Source of the DNA: TH1177 sp042138015 | Lineage (GTDB): Archaea; Thermoproteota; Nitrososphaeria; Nitrososphaerales; Nitrososphaeraceae | Direction: 5' to 3' | NCBI GenBank assembly: GCA_042138015.1 | Contig: JBHIVA010000001.1 | Location: forward strand, 1-64,000 | Length of the DNA stretch: 64,000 bases | Shown here: positions 8,119-16,515 of the stretch, piece after piece | Numbering within the stretch: the first letter of the stretch is position 1 | Layout: each line of letters starts with the position of its first letter | Notes under the pieces: generated by a model | What the model was told of the DNA's origin: nothing | What the model saw: only the letters and a program-made list of their open reading frames with translations | The model's database searches: none | Position numbers and translations under genes: made by a program

Positions 8119-9492
8119 TTGGCAGGAATAGTGGCAGTTTATAATTTTGGTGAAAAAAAATATTCACAAAATGTACTATATTATCTCATAAGCGCAATGA
8201 GGATGTTACAACATAGAGGTAAAGCTTATTGGAAAATAATGATTGGAAATAAAGTATTAGAAAATGAAGGCTATATTCCATCTGACGATATTCTAGCTAA
8301 TACTATTAAAAAACAGAAATTATCGGGTTTTTGTGCACTAGGATATCTTTCAAAAAGATCCCCTCATTTTCCAAGTATGAATTTAGTTAATATTTCTATT
8401 GATGGATTTTTGGTTGATACAGAAAAATTACACGATCATCCCTATATAGAATCAGCAAGATCTTTTGATCCATTATACCAAATATACTATATATTTATGA
8501 AATTACTTAATGATAGAAAAAATAGTGAACTTGCTGCTGAATTTTTGGATCGACACCTTAGAGGAAATTTAGTTATTAAAAATAGTAATGAAATCCTTAT
8601 TTTCAGAAATAGTACTGCATTTAAGCCGCTAATTATGGCATCAAATGACCAAATGGTAATTATCTCCTCTGAAAACTCTTTACGTATATCTTTTCCCTAT
8701 TTAAGATATGTGAATATTAAACCAGGTCAACTCATAAAATTGGACAACAAAAACCTTTTTAAATGTTTAGTATCTTTAGAGGATCGAAAGACTTTATTAG
8801 ATCCTTTTGAATTTATAAGAGAATCTCATGTTACATCAATGTTTGAGAATAAAAGTATCTATTCAATAAGAAAGAATATTGGAAGAGCGCAAGCAGACTA
8901 TTTGTCCATAGAAGCAGATCTAAATAGTGTATATGCAGAACCTGATTATACAAGACCTATGGCTTTGGGACTAGGTTTATGGTTACAAAAGAATTTACCC
9001 AATTTTGAAATTTCTGAGGGGATAATTAAAGATAGATATGATGATTCTGACCATATGATTGATTTTTCTGAAGAAGTTAGTAAGAATAAACTTTTAACAA
9101 CAGGAAAATCACTAAAATTTATAATCGAGAATCTAACCAAAAATAAAAAAATAGCTACCATTCAAGGGACTATCCAAACTGGGAGCACAGTTAGAGAAAC
9201 TATCTATTATCTTAAGAAAAATGGAGTAAGGCACGTCTATGTTGTAGTATGTTATGTTCCTACTATTGATGGCAGACAAGTAGGACTCTATACTCAAAAT
9301 AGGGACTTTCTTGCTAACAAATATGTGGGTAAAGTTTCTAATTTAGATCGTTTAAATTCCTATATATCTCGAGAAATTGGTTGTGAAAAAATATTTTATA
9401 ATTCTCCATCTATCCTAGCAAAAGGTATTGGAATTTCTGAAAACAAACTTTGGTTTCCTGAATGGATACGATTTTTAGATTATGAAAGATAG
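8119..9492 (+). CDS. PurF-like protein without catalytic residues
   Basis: A 457-residue protein with the overall layout of glutamine PRPP amidotransferase: an N-terminal Ntn-hydrolase domain (MAGIVAVYNF, then MLQHRGKAYW at about 29-38) and a C-terminal phosphoribosyltransferase domain. The essential N-terminal Cys is Ala, the glutamine-site signature is unrecognisable, and the PRPP loop, normally VDDSIVRGTT, reads IQGTIQTGST without its acidic pair. It therefore probably does not make phosphoribosylamine and may be a regulatory or structural paralogue. The TTG start is the only sensible one. The next gene starts 11 nt before its stop, so the two should be co-expressed. A genuine PurF would have to lie elsewhere. 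Confidence 0.75.
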   Translation: MAGIVAVYNFGEKKYSQNVLYYLISAMRMLQHRGKAYWKIMIGNKVLENEGYIPSDDILANTIKKQKLSGFCALGYLSKRSPHFPSMNLVNISIDGFLVDTEKLHDHPYIESARSFDPLYQIYYIFMKLLNDRKNSELAAEFLDRHLRGNLVIKNSNEILIFRNSTAFKPLIMASNDQMVIISSENSLRISFPYLRYVNIKPGQLIKLDNKNLFKCLVSLEDRKTLLDPFEFIRESHVTSMFENKSIYSIRKNIGRAQADYLSIEADLNSVYAEPDYTRPMALGLGLWLQKNLPNFEISEGIIKDRYDDSDHMIDFSEEVSKNKLLTTGKSLKFIIENLTKNKKIATIQGTIQTGSTVRETIYYLKKNGVRHVYVVVCYVPTIDGRQVGLYTQNRDFLANKYVGKVSNLDRLNSYISREIGCEKIFYNSPSILAKGIGISENKLWFPEWIRFLDYER

Positions 9493-9817
9493 AAAGCTTT
9501 CTATAGACTTTAATCTCAAAAGAATCAAAAAAAAAATTCCAATAAATTCTGAAATCCTAATTTCGAATACTAGATACAATGATAAATACTACTTACAGGA
9601 GGTAAAATTAGAACAATTTGTAGAAAGTTATGACAAGATATTGGGTAACTATTACTTGATTATCTTACATATTCAAACAAATAACGGGGATGTGTTGATG
9701 AAATTTGATGAGGGATATAGAGAAAATTATTCATTTGAATTGATTATAGAATTGATCAAGAAATACGAAGGTCTTTCTTCTTTGATAAACCGTGCTATTA
9801 TTGAGTTGGAAGTTTAA
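9482..9817 (+). CDS. hypothetical protein coupled to PurF-like gene
   Basis: A 111-residue charged protein of no recognised family. It begins with a very basic segment (FNLKRIKKKIP, residues 10-20) and continues with alternating strands and a C-terminal helix (ELIIELIKKYEGLSSLINRA). There is no signal peptide or membrane helix. Its ATG overlaps the end of the PurF-like gene by 11 nt, implying translational coupling and perhaps physical partnership. The 3' end overlaps the convergent nucleotidase gene by 4 nt. Confidence 0.6.
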   Translation: MKDRKLSIDFNLKRIKKKIPINSEILISNTRYNDKYYLQEVKLEQFVESYDKILGNYYLIILHIQTNNGDVLMKFDEGYRENYSFELIIELIKKYEGLSSLINRAIIELEV

Positions 9818-10371
9818 TCATATCTTTCACTAAATAAAATATTGTTTTTCTCTAGATCGTTTAAAGAATCTATTCTTTTGGGCCATTTGAAATTATTGTT
9901 CCATGGCTGATTATATAATATTGCTATTTTTGGAAATTTAACATCTATTAAATTACTTGGGTTGTCATCTATTATGATCTGAAATGGATACATGCTTTTT
10001 TGAAAGTCATCAAAAATAAATAATAGGTCATCGTACTCAATATCATTACGTTTTAACCATTCATATACATAAGGGATCGTATCCTTTTCTCTTCTTGTAA
10101 TTATGGATATTCTATTTTCGGCTTTTAGATCACTTAAGATATCTGATATATTCTCTGTAGTAGGTGGGATTTTTTCCCATTTGTGTTTCCATACATAGCT
10201 AAAAAGGTTATGGGATTCAATTTCAGTTATTGGTAATATAGTATGAATATCCCAGACTATAATATCTCTCTTAGTAATATTAAAATTGTATTTTTTATTG
10301 AATTCTCGTATCCATGGTATCATTACATCTGCTAATACTGAATCCAAATCGAATGCAATTGTCTTTTTCAA
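9814..10371 (-). CDS. HAD-family 5'-nucleotidase-like phosphatase
   Basis: A 185-residue haloacid-dehalogenase-fold phosphatase similar to the 5'(3')-deoxyribonucleotidase (NT5C) group. Motif I is FDLDSVLADV (D8 nucleophile, D10 acid/base), motif II is the Thr of ISIITRRE, and the acidic motif is IIDDNPSN near residue 136; a small helical cap sits between motifs I and II. It could dephosphorylate nucleoside monophosphates, but other small phosphate esters are possible. It is convergent with the hypothetical gene at 9482 and divergent from taw1. Confidence 0.75.
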   Translation of the reverse strand: MKKTIAFDLDSVLADVMIPWIREFNKKYNFNITKRDIIVWDIHTILPITEIESHNLFSYVWKHKWEKIPPTTENISDILSDLKAENRISIITRREKDTIPYVYEWLKRNDIEYDDLLFIFDDFQKSMYPFQIIIDDNPSNLIDVKFPKIAILYNQPWNNNFKWPKRIDSLNDLEKNNILFSERYD

Positions 10372-10505
10372 GTAATAAGAACGGTATGTTATACTTCAGT
10401 TATTAAGTTAATGTGATATTTTATTTTTGATCTCATTAATTTAACCTATTTTTATAATATATTTATTTTTAAACTTTAAATTAGTTTCATTATTATAATT
10501 TGTAA

Positions 10506-11552
10506 ATGAGTTGTTCGGATGAATATCTTTATCATGACAATGAGAATAATCTTATTAATATTACCCCAAGTCTACAAGCAAAACTTAGAAAAGCAAAATA
10601 TGGTGTTTACAATCACTCTGCAGTAGAATTATGTCACTGGACTAAAAAATCCTTTAATAATGAAGGAAATTGTTATAAACACAAATTTTATGGAATTTCC
10701 ACTCATCAATGTATGGAAATGACTCCTACCGCAATGAATTGTGAAAACAGATGTGTGTATTGCTGGAGACCAACAGAATTCTACGATACATTAAAAATGC
10801 CAGAGAATTTAGTAGATGAACCTGATGTTATTATTAATCAATTATTAAAGGCGAGAGAGCGATTAATAATAGGATTCTATGGAAGTTCAAAATCCGACAA
10901 AAAGAAATTGGATGAATCTCTGTTCCCCTCTCATTATGCAATTTCTCTTTCTGGAGAACCTACCATGTATCCAAAACTTCCAAAACTAATTAAATATTTA
11001 CACACTTTAAAAAATACTAAATCTATTTTCTTGGTAACCAATGGTCAAGAGCCTGAAATGATTATGAAATTAGTCAAAGAAGATGCACTTCCAACACAAA
11101 TTTACTTGTCTACTAATGCATCAAATAAACAAATGTTTTATCGAATAAATAGACCAAGGTACACTGATGCTTGGAACCGATGGTTGACTACACTCAAAAT
11201 TCTTTCAGAAGTAAATACAAGAACTGTTTTACGAATGACTCTCATTAGAGATTATAATGACTCTCTGGATGATATATCAGATTTCGTTAAACTAATTCAA
11301 ATCGGAAATCCACATTTTATCGAAATAAAATCATACATGCATATAGGCATGTCGACCAAAAGATTAGAACATAATAATATGCTTGAAATGGAAGAAATAA
11401 TTGAATATGCTAAACGATTGAATAAATCTCTAGAGGACTTTAAAATAATGGATGAGAGTGAGATTTCTAGAATTGTTGTTTTACAAAATCAAGCTAGGTT
11501 TACAATCAGATGGATTCAAGGATATCTCAATGGAAATCCCCCCACTCAATGA
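10506..11552 (+). CDS. taw1: 4-demethylwyosine synthase (Taw1/TYW1)
   Basis: A radical-SAM enzyme (348 residues) that condenses N1-methylguanosine-37 of tRNA-Phe with pyruvate to form the tricyclic wyosine core. The radical-SAM cluster motif is C79-x3-C83-x2-C86 (NCENRCVYCW). The second cluster is also visible: C43, C56 and C69 are spaced 13 and 13 apart and 10 before the first radical-SAM Cys, the same spacing as in the characterised Methanocaldococcus enzyme. LSGEPTMYP, YLSTNASNK and TLIRDYND follow in the usual order. The archaeal form lacks the flavodoxin domain of the eukaryotic enzyme, as here. ATG start at 10506; monocistronic. Confidence 0.93.
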   Translation: MSCSDEYLYHDNENNLINITPSLQAKLRKAKYGVYNHSAVELCHWTKKSFNNEGNCYKHKFYGISTHQCMEMTPTAMNCENRCVYCWRPTEFYDTLKMPENLVDEPDVIINQLLKARERLIIGFYGSSKSDKKKLDESLFPSHYAISLSGEPTMYPKLPKLIKYLHTLKNTKSIFLVTNGQEPEMIMKLVKEDALPTQIYLSTNASNKQMFYRINRPRYTDAWNRWLTTLKILSEVNTRTVLRMTLIRDYNDSLDDISDFVKLIQIGNPHFIEIKSYMHIGMSTKRLEHNNMLEMEEIIEYAKRLNKSLEDFKIMDESEISRIVVLQNQARFTIRWIQGYLNGNPPTQ

Positions 11553-11699
11553 TTCCTCTTGATATGTTATAATATGATATTTGGTGAGTAAAAATAGTAT
11601 TAATCTATTTCTTTTCCTTTCTGTTATTGGATTGTTTGAACCTATAAATTAAAAAAAGAGAACAAATGTTAAAATTCTCTAATTGAATTATTAACTTAA

Positions 11700-12521
11700 T
11701 TGAAAGGTCTATCTACTCAAGAAATAATGCGTATAGGTATGAGACTATCAGGTTGGACAAATATCCCTCCTGATAGTGCGATTCATGTAAGCGGAATTAA
11801 CATAAAAAAAATTTTTGTTTCTATAGATGTAAACCCGTCAGATATACTACTAGCAAAGGCCCTTGGATGTGATTGTATCTTAACTCATCATCCTATAGGA
11901 AAATCACTTCTTAATTTCCATAAAGTATTCGATCGGCATATAGAATACATGGTAAGCAAGGGAATAGAAAAAAAATTTGCTATAGATTTAGTAAAAAGGC
12001 TAAAGGAAAAAGTGGAAATAAAAACCCATTCTTGTATTTATAATGATGTAGTCTGTACGTCAAAACTTCTAAACATGCCATTGTTAAACATACATCAGCC
12101 ATTGGATGAATATATGCGTCGTGTTATTCTGAGAACACTTAAAGATTCAAAATTAACAAAGGTATCAGACCTGATCAAAACTCTAGAAAAAATACCAGAA
12201 TTTAAGAATTCTCTAACCAGAATAGCCGTATATAATGGTAAACCAACAAACAGTTTGGGAAACTGGGTTCTGGTGATCGCTGCAGGATCAAATGGAGGTT
12301 ATGAAATAGCTAAATCCTATTTCGAGAATGGAATAAGTACTGTGATTTATCTACATATAGATTACGGTGAATTGGTCAAATTACGTACAGATAATAGAAA
12401 CTGGAATTTGATAGTCCTAGGTCATCTCGCTGGTGACTCTATTGGCATGAATGCTATATGTAATGAATTGGAAAAATTAAAAATCTCTGTTATTAGACGG
12501 GGAATAATAGGCAATGGATAA
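11700..12521 (+). CDS. NIF3-like dinuclear metal-centre protein
   Basis: A 273-residue member of the NIF3/DUF34 family, toroidal hexamers with a two-metal site; some members have GTP cyclohydrolase I-like or hydrolase activity, but the general role is unsettled. Metal-ligand motifs are THHPIGKSL (about residues 60-68), the His of THSC (about 110-113) and GHLAGDSIGMNAI near the C-terminus. It is somewhat longer than the minimal family length because of a helical middle segment (about 136-165). The start is TTG; no better ATG lies nearby in frame. It is upstream of tRNA-His with no obvious functional link. Confidence 0.8.
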   Translation: MKGLSTQEIMRIGMRLSGWTNIPPDSAIHVSGINIKKIFVSIDVNPSDILLAKALGCDCILTHHPIGKSLLNFHKVFDRHIEYMVSKGIEKKFAIDLVKRLKEKVEIKTHSCIYNDVVCTSKLLNMPLLNIHQPLDEYMRRVILRTLKDSKLTKVSDLIKTLEKIPEFKNSLTRIAVYNGKPTNSLGNWVLVIAAGSNGGYEIAKSYFENGISTVIYLHIDYGELVKLRTDNRNWNLIVLGHLAGDSIGMNAICNELEKLKISVIRRGIIGNG

Positions 12522-12598
12522 TTTATAATTAAAATAATAATATTAGTAATAAAAACCGCTAAAGATAAATTAATACATATTTATATCAATGTCTACGT

Positions 12599-12694
12599 GG
12601 CCTTCGTAGTATAGCCTGGTTAGTATAGGCGGCTGTGGTCTAAATTGGTGAAGACAGATACCGCTTGAGGAGGGTTCAAATCCCTCCGAAGGCC
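12599..12694 (+). tRNA. tRNA-His(GTG) with 21-nt intron
   Basis: Acceptor stem GCCTTCG (12600-12606) pairs with CGAAGGC (12687-12693). G at 12599 is the encoded G-1 and C at 12694 is C73, the tRNA-His identity pair. The D arm is GTAT/GTAT. The anticodon stem GGCGG (12628-12632) pairs with CCGCT (12661-12665). The anticodon GTG is at 12635-12637, and the T arm is GAGGG-TTCAAAT-CCCTC. An intron interrupts the loop after position 37. CCA is not encoded. Confidence 0.93.
12639..12659 (+). other. tRNA-His intron (bulge-helix-bulge)
   Basis: A 21-nt intron at the canonical 37/38 site. CTGT (12633-12636) pairs with ACAG (12654-12657) to give the 4-bp central helix, flanked by 3-nt bulges GGT (12637-12639) and ATA (12658-12660). 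Cutting after the second base of each bulge releases exactly 12639-12659 and restores a normal 7-nt anticodon loop. Confidence 0.88.
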
Positions 12695-12870
12695 TATAAA
12701 TAAATCAGTTAAAAGAGAAATATGAATTGAAAGTCAATTATGACAACATAAAAAGGATAAAAATTGTAATTGATGTGAGAAACTACATATATCTCCTTTT
12801 GTCAAACCTTCATGTATTTAATCTTGCAAGAAAGCTATTTTAGAGTTAGGTTACTTTTTGACCGATTTAA

Positions 12871-12876
12871 AGGAGG
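12871..12876 (+). promoter_or_regulatory. Shine-Dalgarno of rpoH
   Basis: AGGAGG ends nine bases before the TTG at 12886. It is one of the strongest ribosome-binding sites in the window and decides the non-ATG start of rpoH. Confidence 0.7.
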
Positions 12877-12885
12877 AATTAAAGG

Positions 12886-13137
12886 TTGGCAGTAGAAAAA
12901 AAGATTATAAAAGTTACTAATCATATCTTTCAACCAAAACATGAAGTTCTCTCCAAAGATGACGCTGAAAAAGTTTTAAAAAAATTCAATGTTAAAACCA
13001 ATCAACTTCCTTATATAATGTCAAATGATAAAGGATTAGAAGATCTAGATGTAAGACCAGGTGATATAATCAAAATTACTAGGAAAAGCCCTACAGCGGG
13101 TGAAAGTGTATATTACAGATATGTAGTACAGGGATAG
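12886..13137 (+). CDS. rpoH: RNA polymerase subunit H (Rpb5 C-terminal-like)
   Basis: An 83-residue subunit of the archaeal RNA polymerase, equivalent to the C-terminal assembly domain of eukaryotic Rpb5. Diagnostic segments are HIFQPKHEVLSKDDAEKVL (about 13-31), LPYIMSNDKG and the ending VRPGDIIKITRKSPTAGES-x-YYRYVV. The TTG start is set by the strong AGGAGG. It is the promoter-proximal gene of the rpoH-rpoB-rpoA block, 4 nt before rpoB. Confidence 0.95.
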   Translation: MAVEKKIIKVTNHIFQPKHEVLSKDDAEKVLKKFNVKTNQLPYIMSNDKGLEDLDVRPGDIIKITRKSPTAGESVYYRYVVQG

Positions 13138-13141
13138 AGAG

Positions 13142-16100
13142 ATGGCAAATCAAAGTGAATTATCTGTTGATATGTGGCCGATTATTAATGATATATTGAA
13201 GCGTGAAGGAATAGCCAGACAACATCTAAATTCCTACAATGAATTTATGGAAACAGGTCTTCAGAGCATAATCGATGAAGTAAATGAAGTTGAAATCGAG
13301 ACGGCAGAGTTCCCATATAAACTGAAATTAGGTAAAATAAAATTACAACGCCCTCGAATAATGGAGCTTGATGGTTCTGTTACGCATGTTGCTCCGGTCG
13401 AGGCAAGACTTAGAAATTTGACATATGCCTCTCCTATAATGCTCGAATGCAGTATTGTTGAAGAAGGTAGAATCATTGAATCAAGATTTATTCACATAGG
13501 TGACATGCCTGTAATGGTAAAATCGAATGTGTGTATTCTTCACAATTTACCCGAATCGAAATTAATAGAGCTGGGGGAAGATCCCCGGGATCCGGGAGGT
13601 TACTTCGTTATTAATGGGTCTGAAAGGGTGATAGTAGGTCTTGAAGATTTATCATATAATAAAATCATAGTGGACGCGGAAGAGACTGCAGGCACATTAA
13701 CCTATAAGGCGAAGGTATACTCATCTATAGTCGGATACAGAGCAAAGTTAGAGCTTATAATGAAACCTGACGGATCTATTGTTGCAAAGATCCCTGGGTC
13801 TCCTGTAGATATACCTCTAGTCACACTGATACGAGCATTAGGTCTTGAGTCTGATAGAGATATTGCTAATTCTGTATCATTTAATGAATATGTCCAAGAT
13901 GAATTAGAACCCTCCTTTGAGAAAGTAGGAGAGATCTCTTCAAGTAGGGATGCGATAATATATATCAGTAAGAGAATTGCTCCTGGAATGCTGGAAGAAT
14001 TCCAAATTAAACGAGCAGAGACTTTATTGGATTGGGGATTGCTTCCTCATTTGGGAAAAAATCCCGAAAATCGTGGAGAAAAGGCTCTCTTTTTAGGAGA
14101 GGCTGCTTCTAAACTAATAGAACTAAAGTCTGGATGGATCGATAATGATGATAAGGACCATTACGGAAATAAAGTTATTAAATTTGCCGGTCAAATGTTA
14201 GCTGATCTTTTTCGTACAGCATTTAGAAACTTAATAAGAGATATGAAGTACCAACTTGAAAGATCAGGGCAGAAACGAGGGATAAATGCAGTTGCTGCTG
14301 CTATTAGGCCAGGAATTATATCTGACAAGTTGAATAATGCTATAGCAACAGGTAATTGGGGACGAGGTAGGGTAGGTGTAACTCAATTATTAGACCGTAC
14401 TAACTACATGTCAACTATTAGCCATCTACGTAGGATACAATCTCCTTTGAGTAGAAGTCAACCTAACTTCGAGGCTCGAGATTTACATACTACTCATTTT
14501 GGTCGAATATGTCCAGCGGAAACACCAGAAGGGTCCAATTGCGGGTTGGTTAAGAATCTTGCTCTATCTGCGATAATTTCTGTCAGTGTTTCTTCATCTG
14601 AAATAATCGAAAAGTTATATGAACTAAGGGTTCAACACATAGATGATGCAGATGAAAATCTCAGGCACAATGGTTGTAGAATTTTCGTAGATGGGAAATT
14701 AATTGGATATATAGAAGATGGTTTGCATCTTGCTATCACCCTTAGAAACCTTAGGAGAAGCGGAAAAATACATCCTCATACGGGGATTTATTTTTACTCC
14801 TCATTAAATTCAAATGCTAGTAAAAGACTCTATATTTCATGCAATTCAGGACGAGTATTAAGACCTCTTTCCATTGTAAAAGACGGAAAGTCTCTAATGA
14901 CACCTGAAGTCGTAGAAAAAATAAATAAAAAATTTCTATCTTGGATAGATTTAATTTATATAGGAGTTATAGAACTGGTTGATGCTAACGAAGAAGAAAA
15001 TTGTCTAATATCTATAGATCTTTCCACTATTAATCCTAATACTACTCATGTAGAGATATATCCACCATCTATTTTAGGAATAGGAGCGTCAGTAATCCCC
15101 TATCCAGAACATAATCAATCTCCGAGAAATACATATGAGAGTGCTATGGCTAAGCAAAGTTTAGGTTTTTCAACTCCTCTGATGAATGCCAGTACATATG
15201 TGCGTCAACATTTTATGCTATATCCACAAGTTCCTATGGTTGGTACCAAAGCGATTAATCTTCTTGGATTAGATGAGCGTCCAACAGGTCAAAATTGTAT
15301 AGTTGCTGTATTGCCATTTGAAGGATATAACATAGAAGATGCAGTTGTTTTTAATAAATCCTCTGTAGAGAGAGGGTTATGTAGAACATTCTTTTACCGT
15401 GTATATGAAGCTGAGGCAAAACAATATCCAGGGGGTATGAAAGATACTTTTGAATTACCTTCCGCTGACGAAAATATCCGCGGATTTCGTGGTGAAAAGG
15501 CATATCGATTACTAGAGCAGGATGGTGCAATTATGCATGAATCAATAGTCACTGGTGGCGATATTCTGATAGGTAGAACATCACCCCCAAGGTTTATTGA
15601 GGAATATAAAGAATTTGAAGTAAAAGGACCATATAGAAGGGATACATCGATAGGAGTTAGACCATCAGAGAATGGTGTTGTTGATACAGTTATAATGACC
15701 CAATCTGTTGAAGGCGGAAAAATGTACAAGATTCGAGTAAGGGATATGAGGATCCCAGAAATAGGAGATAAATTTGCTTCTAGACATGGTCAGAAAGGAA
15801 TCCTAGGAATGTTAGTAAATCAAGAAGACCTTCCCTATACCGAAGACGGAATAGTACCTGATATTATGATTAATCCACATGCTTTCCCCTCAAGAATGAC
15901 TGTAGGACAGTTTATGGAATCCTTGGCAGGTAAAGCTGCTTCCTTACGTGGAAAAGTCGTAGATGGATCTGCTTTCCTAGGTGAAAAATTAAACGATATA
16001 AAAGATGTAATGGAACGTTATGGGTTTAAACATAGTGGAAAGGAAGAAATGTACGATGGTAGAACTGGCATTAAGTTTCCAGTAGATGTCTATATTGGAG

Positions 16101-16501
16101 TGGTCTACTATCAAAAACTTCACCATATGGTAGCCGATAAAATACATAGTAGAGCAAGGGGACAGGTTCAAATGTTAACGAAACAACCCACTGAAGGACG
16201 TGCAAGGGGTGGGGGATTAAGATTTGGTGAAATGGAAAGAGATTGTTTAATAGCATACGGTGCTTCAATGATGTTAAAAGATAGACTGTTAGAGGAGTCA
16301 GACAAAGCAGAAGTTAATGTTTGTGAACGTTGCGGCCTTTTGTCTTATTATGATATAAAGCAAAGACGGCATATTTGTAGAGTTTGCGGTGATAAAGCGA
16401 AAATTTCAAGTATCGTGATAGCCTATGCATTTAAATTACTACTTCAAGAAATGATGAGTCTTAATGTCGCACCACGACTTATTCCTCGAGATAAATTATA
16501 G
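13142..16501 (+). CDS. rpoB: RNA polymerase subunit B (unsplit)
   Basis: The second-largest catalytic subunit, 1119 residues in one chain, so it is not divided into B' and B'' as in many euryarchaea. Recognisable parts: the N-terminal protrusion, the fork region with SQPNFEARDLHTTHFGR and CPAETPEGSNCGLVKNLA (about residues 440-475), GYNIEDAVVFNKSSVERG, the hybrid-binding FASRHGQKGILG (about 878-889), GRARGGGLRFGEMERD, and the C-terminal zinc site CERCG/CRVCG. ATG start 4 nt after rpoH; rpoA follows after 14 nt behind a GGAGGGGAG ribosome-binding site. Confidence 0.97.
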   Translation: MANQSELSVDMWPIINDILKREGIARQHLNSYNEFMETGLQSIIDEVNEVEIETAEFPYKLKLGKIKLQRPRIMELDGSVTHVAPVEARLRNLTYASPIMLECSIVEEGRIIESRFIHIGDMPVMVKSNVCILHNLPESKLIELGEDPRDPGGYFVINGSERVIVGLEDLSYNKIIVDAEETAGTLTYKAKVYSSIVGYRAKLELIMKPDGSIVAKIPGSPVDIPLVTLIRALGLESDRDIANSVSFNEYVQDELEPSFEKVGEISSSRDAIIYISKRIAPGMLEEFQIKRAETLLDWGLLPHLGKNPENRGEKALFLGEAASKLIELKSGWIDNDDKDHYGNKVIKFAGQMLADLFRTAFRNLIRDMKYQLERSGQKRGINAVAAAIRPGIISDKLNNAIATGNWGRGRVGVTQLLDRTNYMSTISHLRRIQSPLSRSQPNFEARDLHTTHFGRICPAETPEGSNCGLVKNLALSAIISVSVSSSEIIEKLYELRVQHIDDADENLRHNGCRIFVDGKLIGYIEDGLHLAITLRNLRRSGKIHPHTGIYFYSSLNSNASKRLYISCNSGRVLRPLSIVKDGKSLMTPEVVEKINKKFLSWIDLIYIGVIELVDANEEENCLISIDLSTINPNTTHVEIYPPSILGIGASVIPYPEHNQSPRNTYESAMAKQSLGFSTPLMNASTYVRQHFMLYPQVPMVGTKAINLLGLDERPTGQNCIVAVLPFEGYNIEDAVVFNKSSVERGLCRTFFYRVYEAEAKQYPGGMKDTFELPSADENIRGFRGEKAYRLLEQDGAIMHESIVTGGDILIGRTSPPRFIEEYKEFEVKGPYRRDTSIGVRPSENGVVDTVIMTQSVEGGKMYKIRVRDMRIPEIGDKFASRHGQKGILGMLVNQEDLPYTEDGIVPDIMINPHAFPSRMTVGQFMESLAGKAASLRGKVVDGSAFLGEKLNDIKDVMERYGFKHSGKEEMYDGRTGIKFPVDVYIGVVYYQKLHHMVADKIHSRARGQVQMLTKQPTEGRARGGGLRFGEMERDCLIAYGASMMLKDRLLEESDKAEVNVCERCGLLSYYDIKQRRHICRVCGDKAKISSIVIAYAFKLLLQEMMSLNVAPRLIPRDKL

Positions 16502-16515
16502 GAGGGGAGATATAA

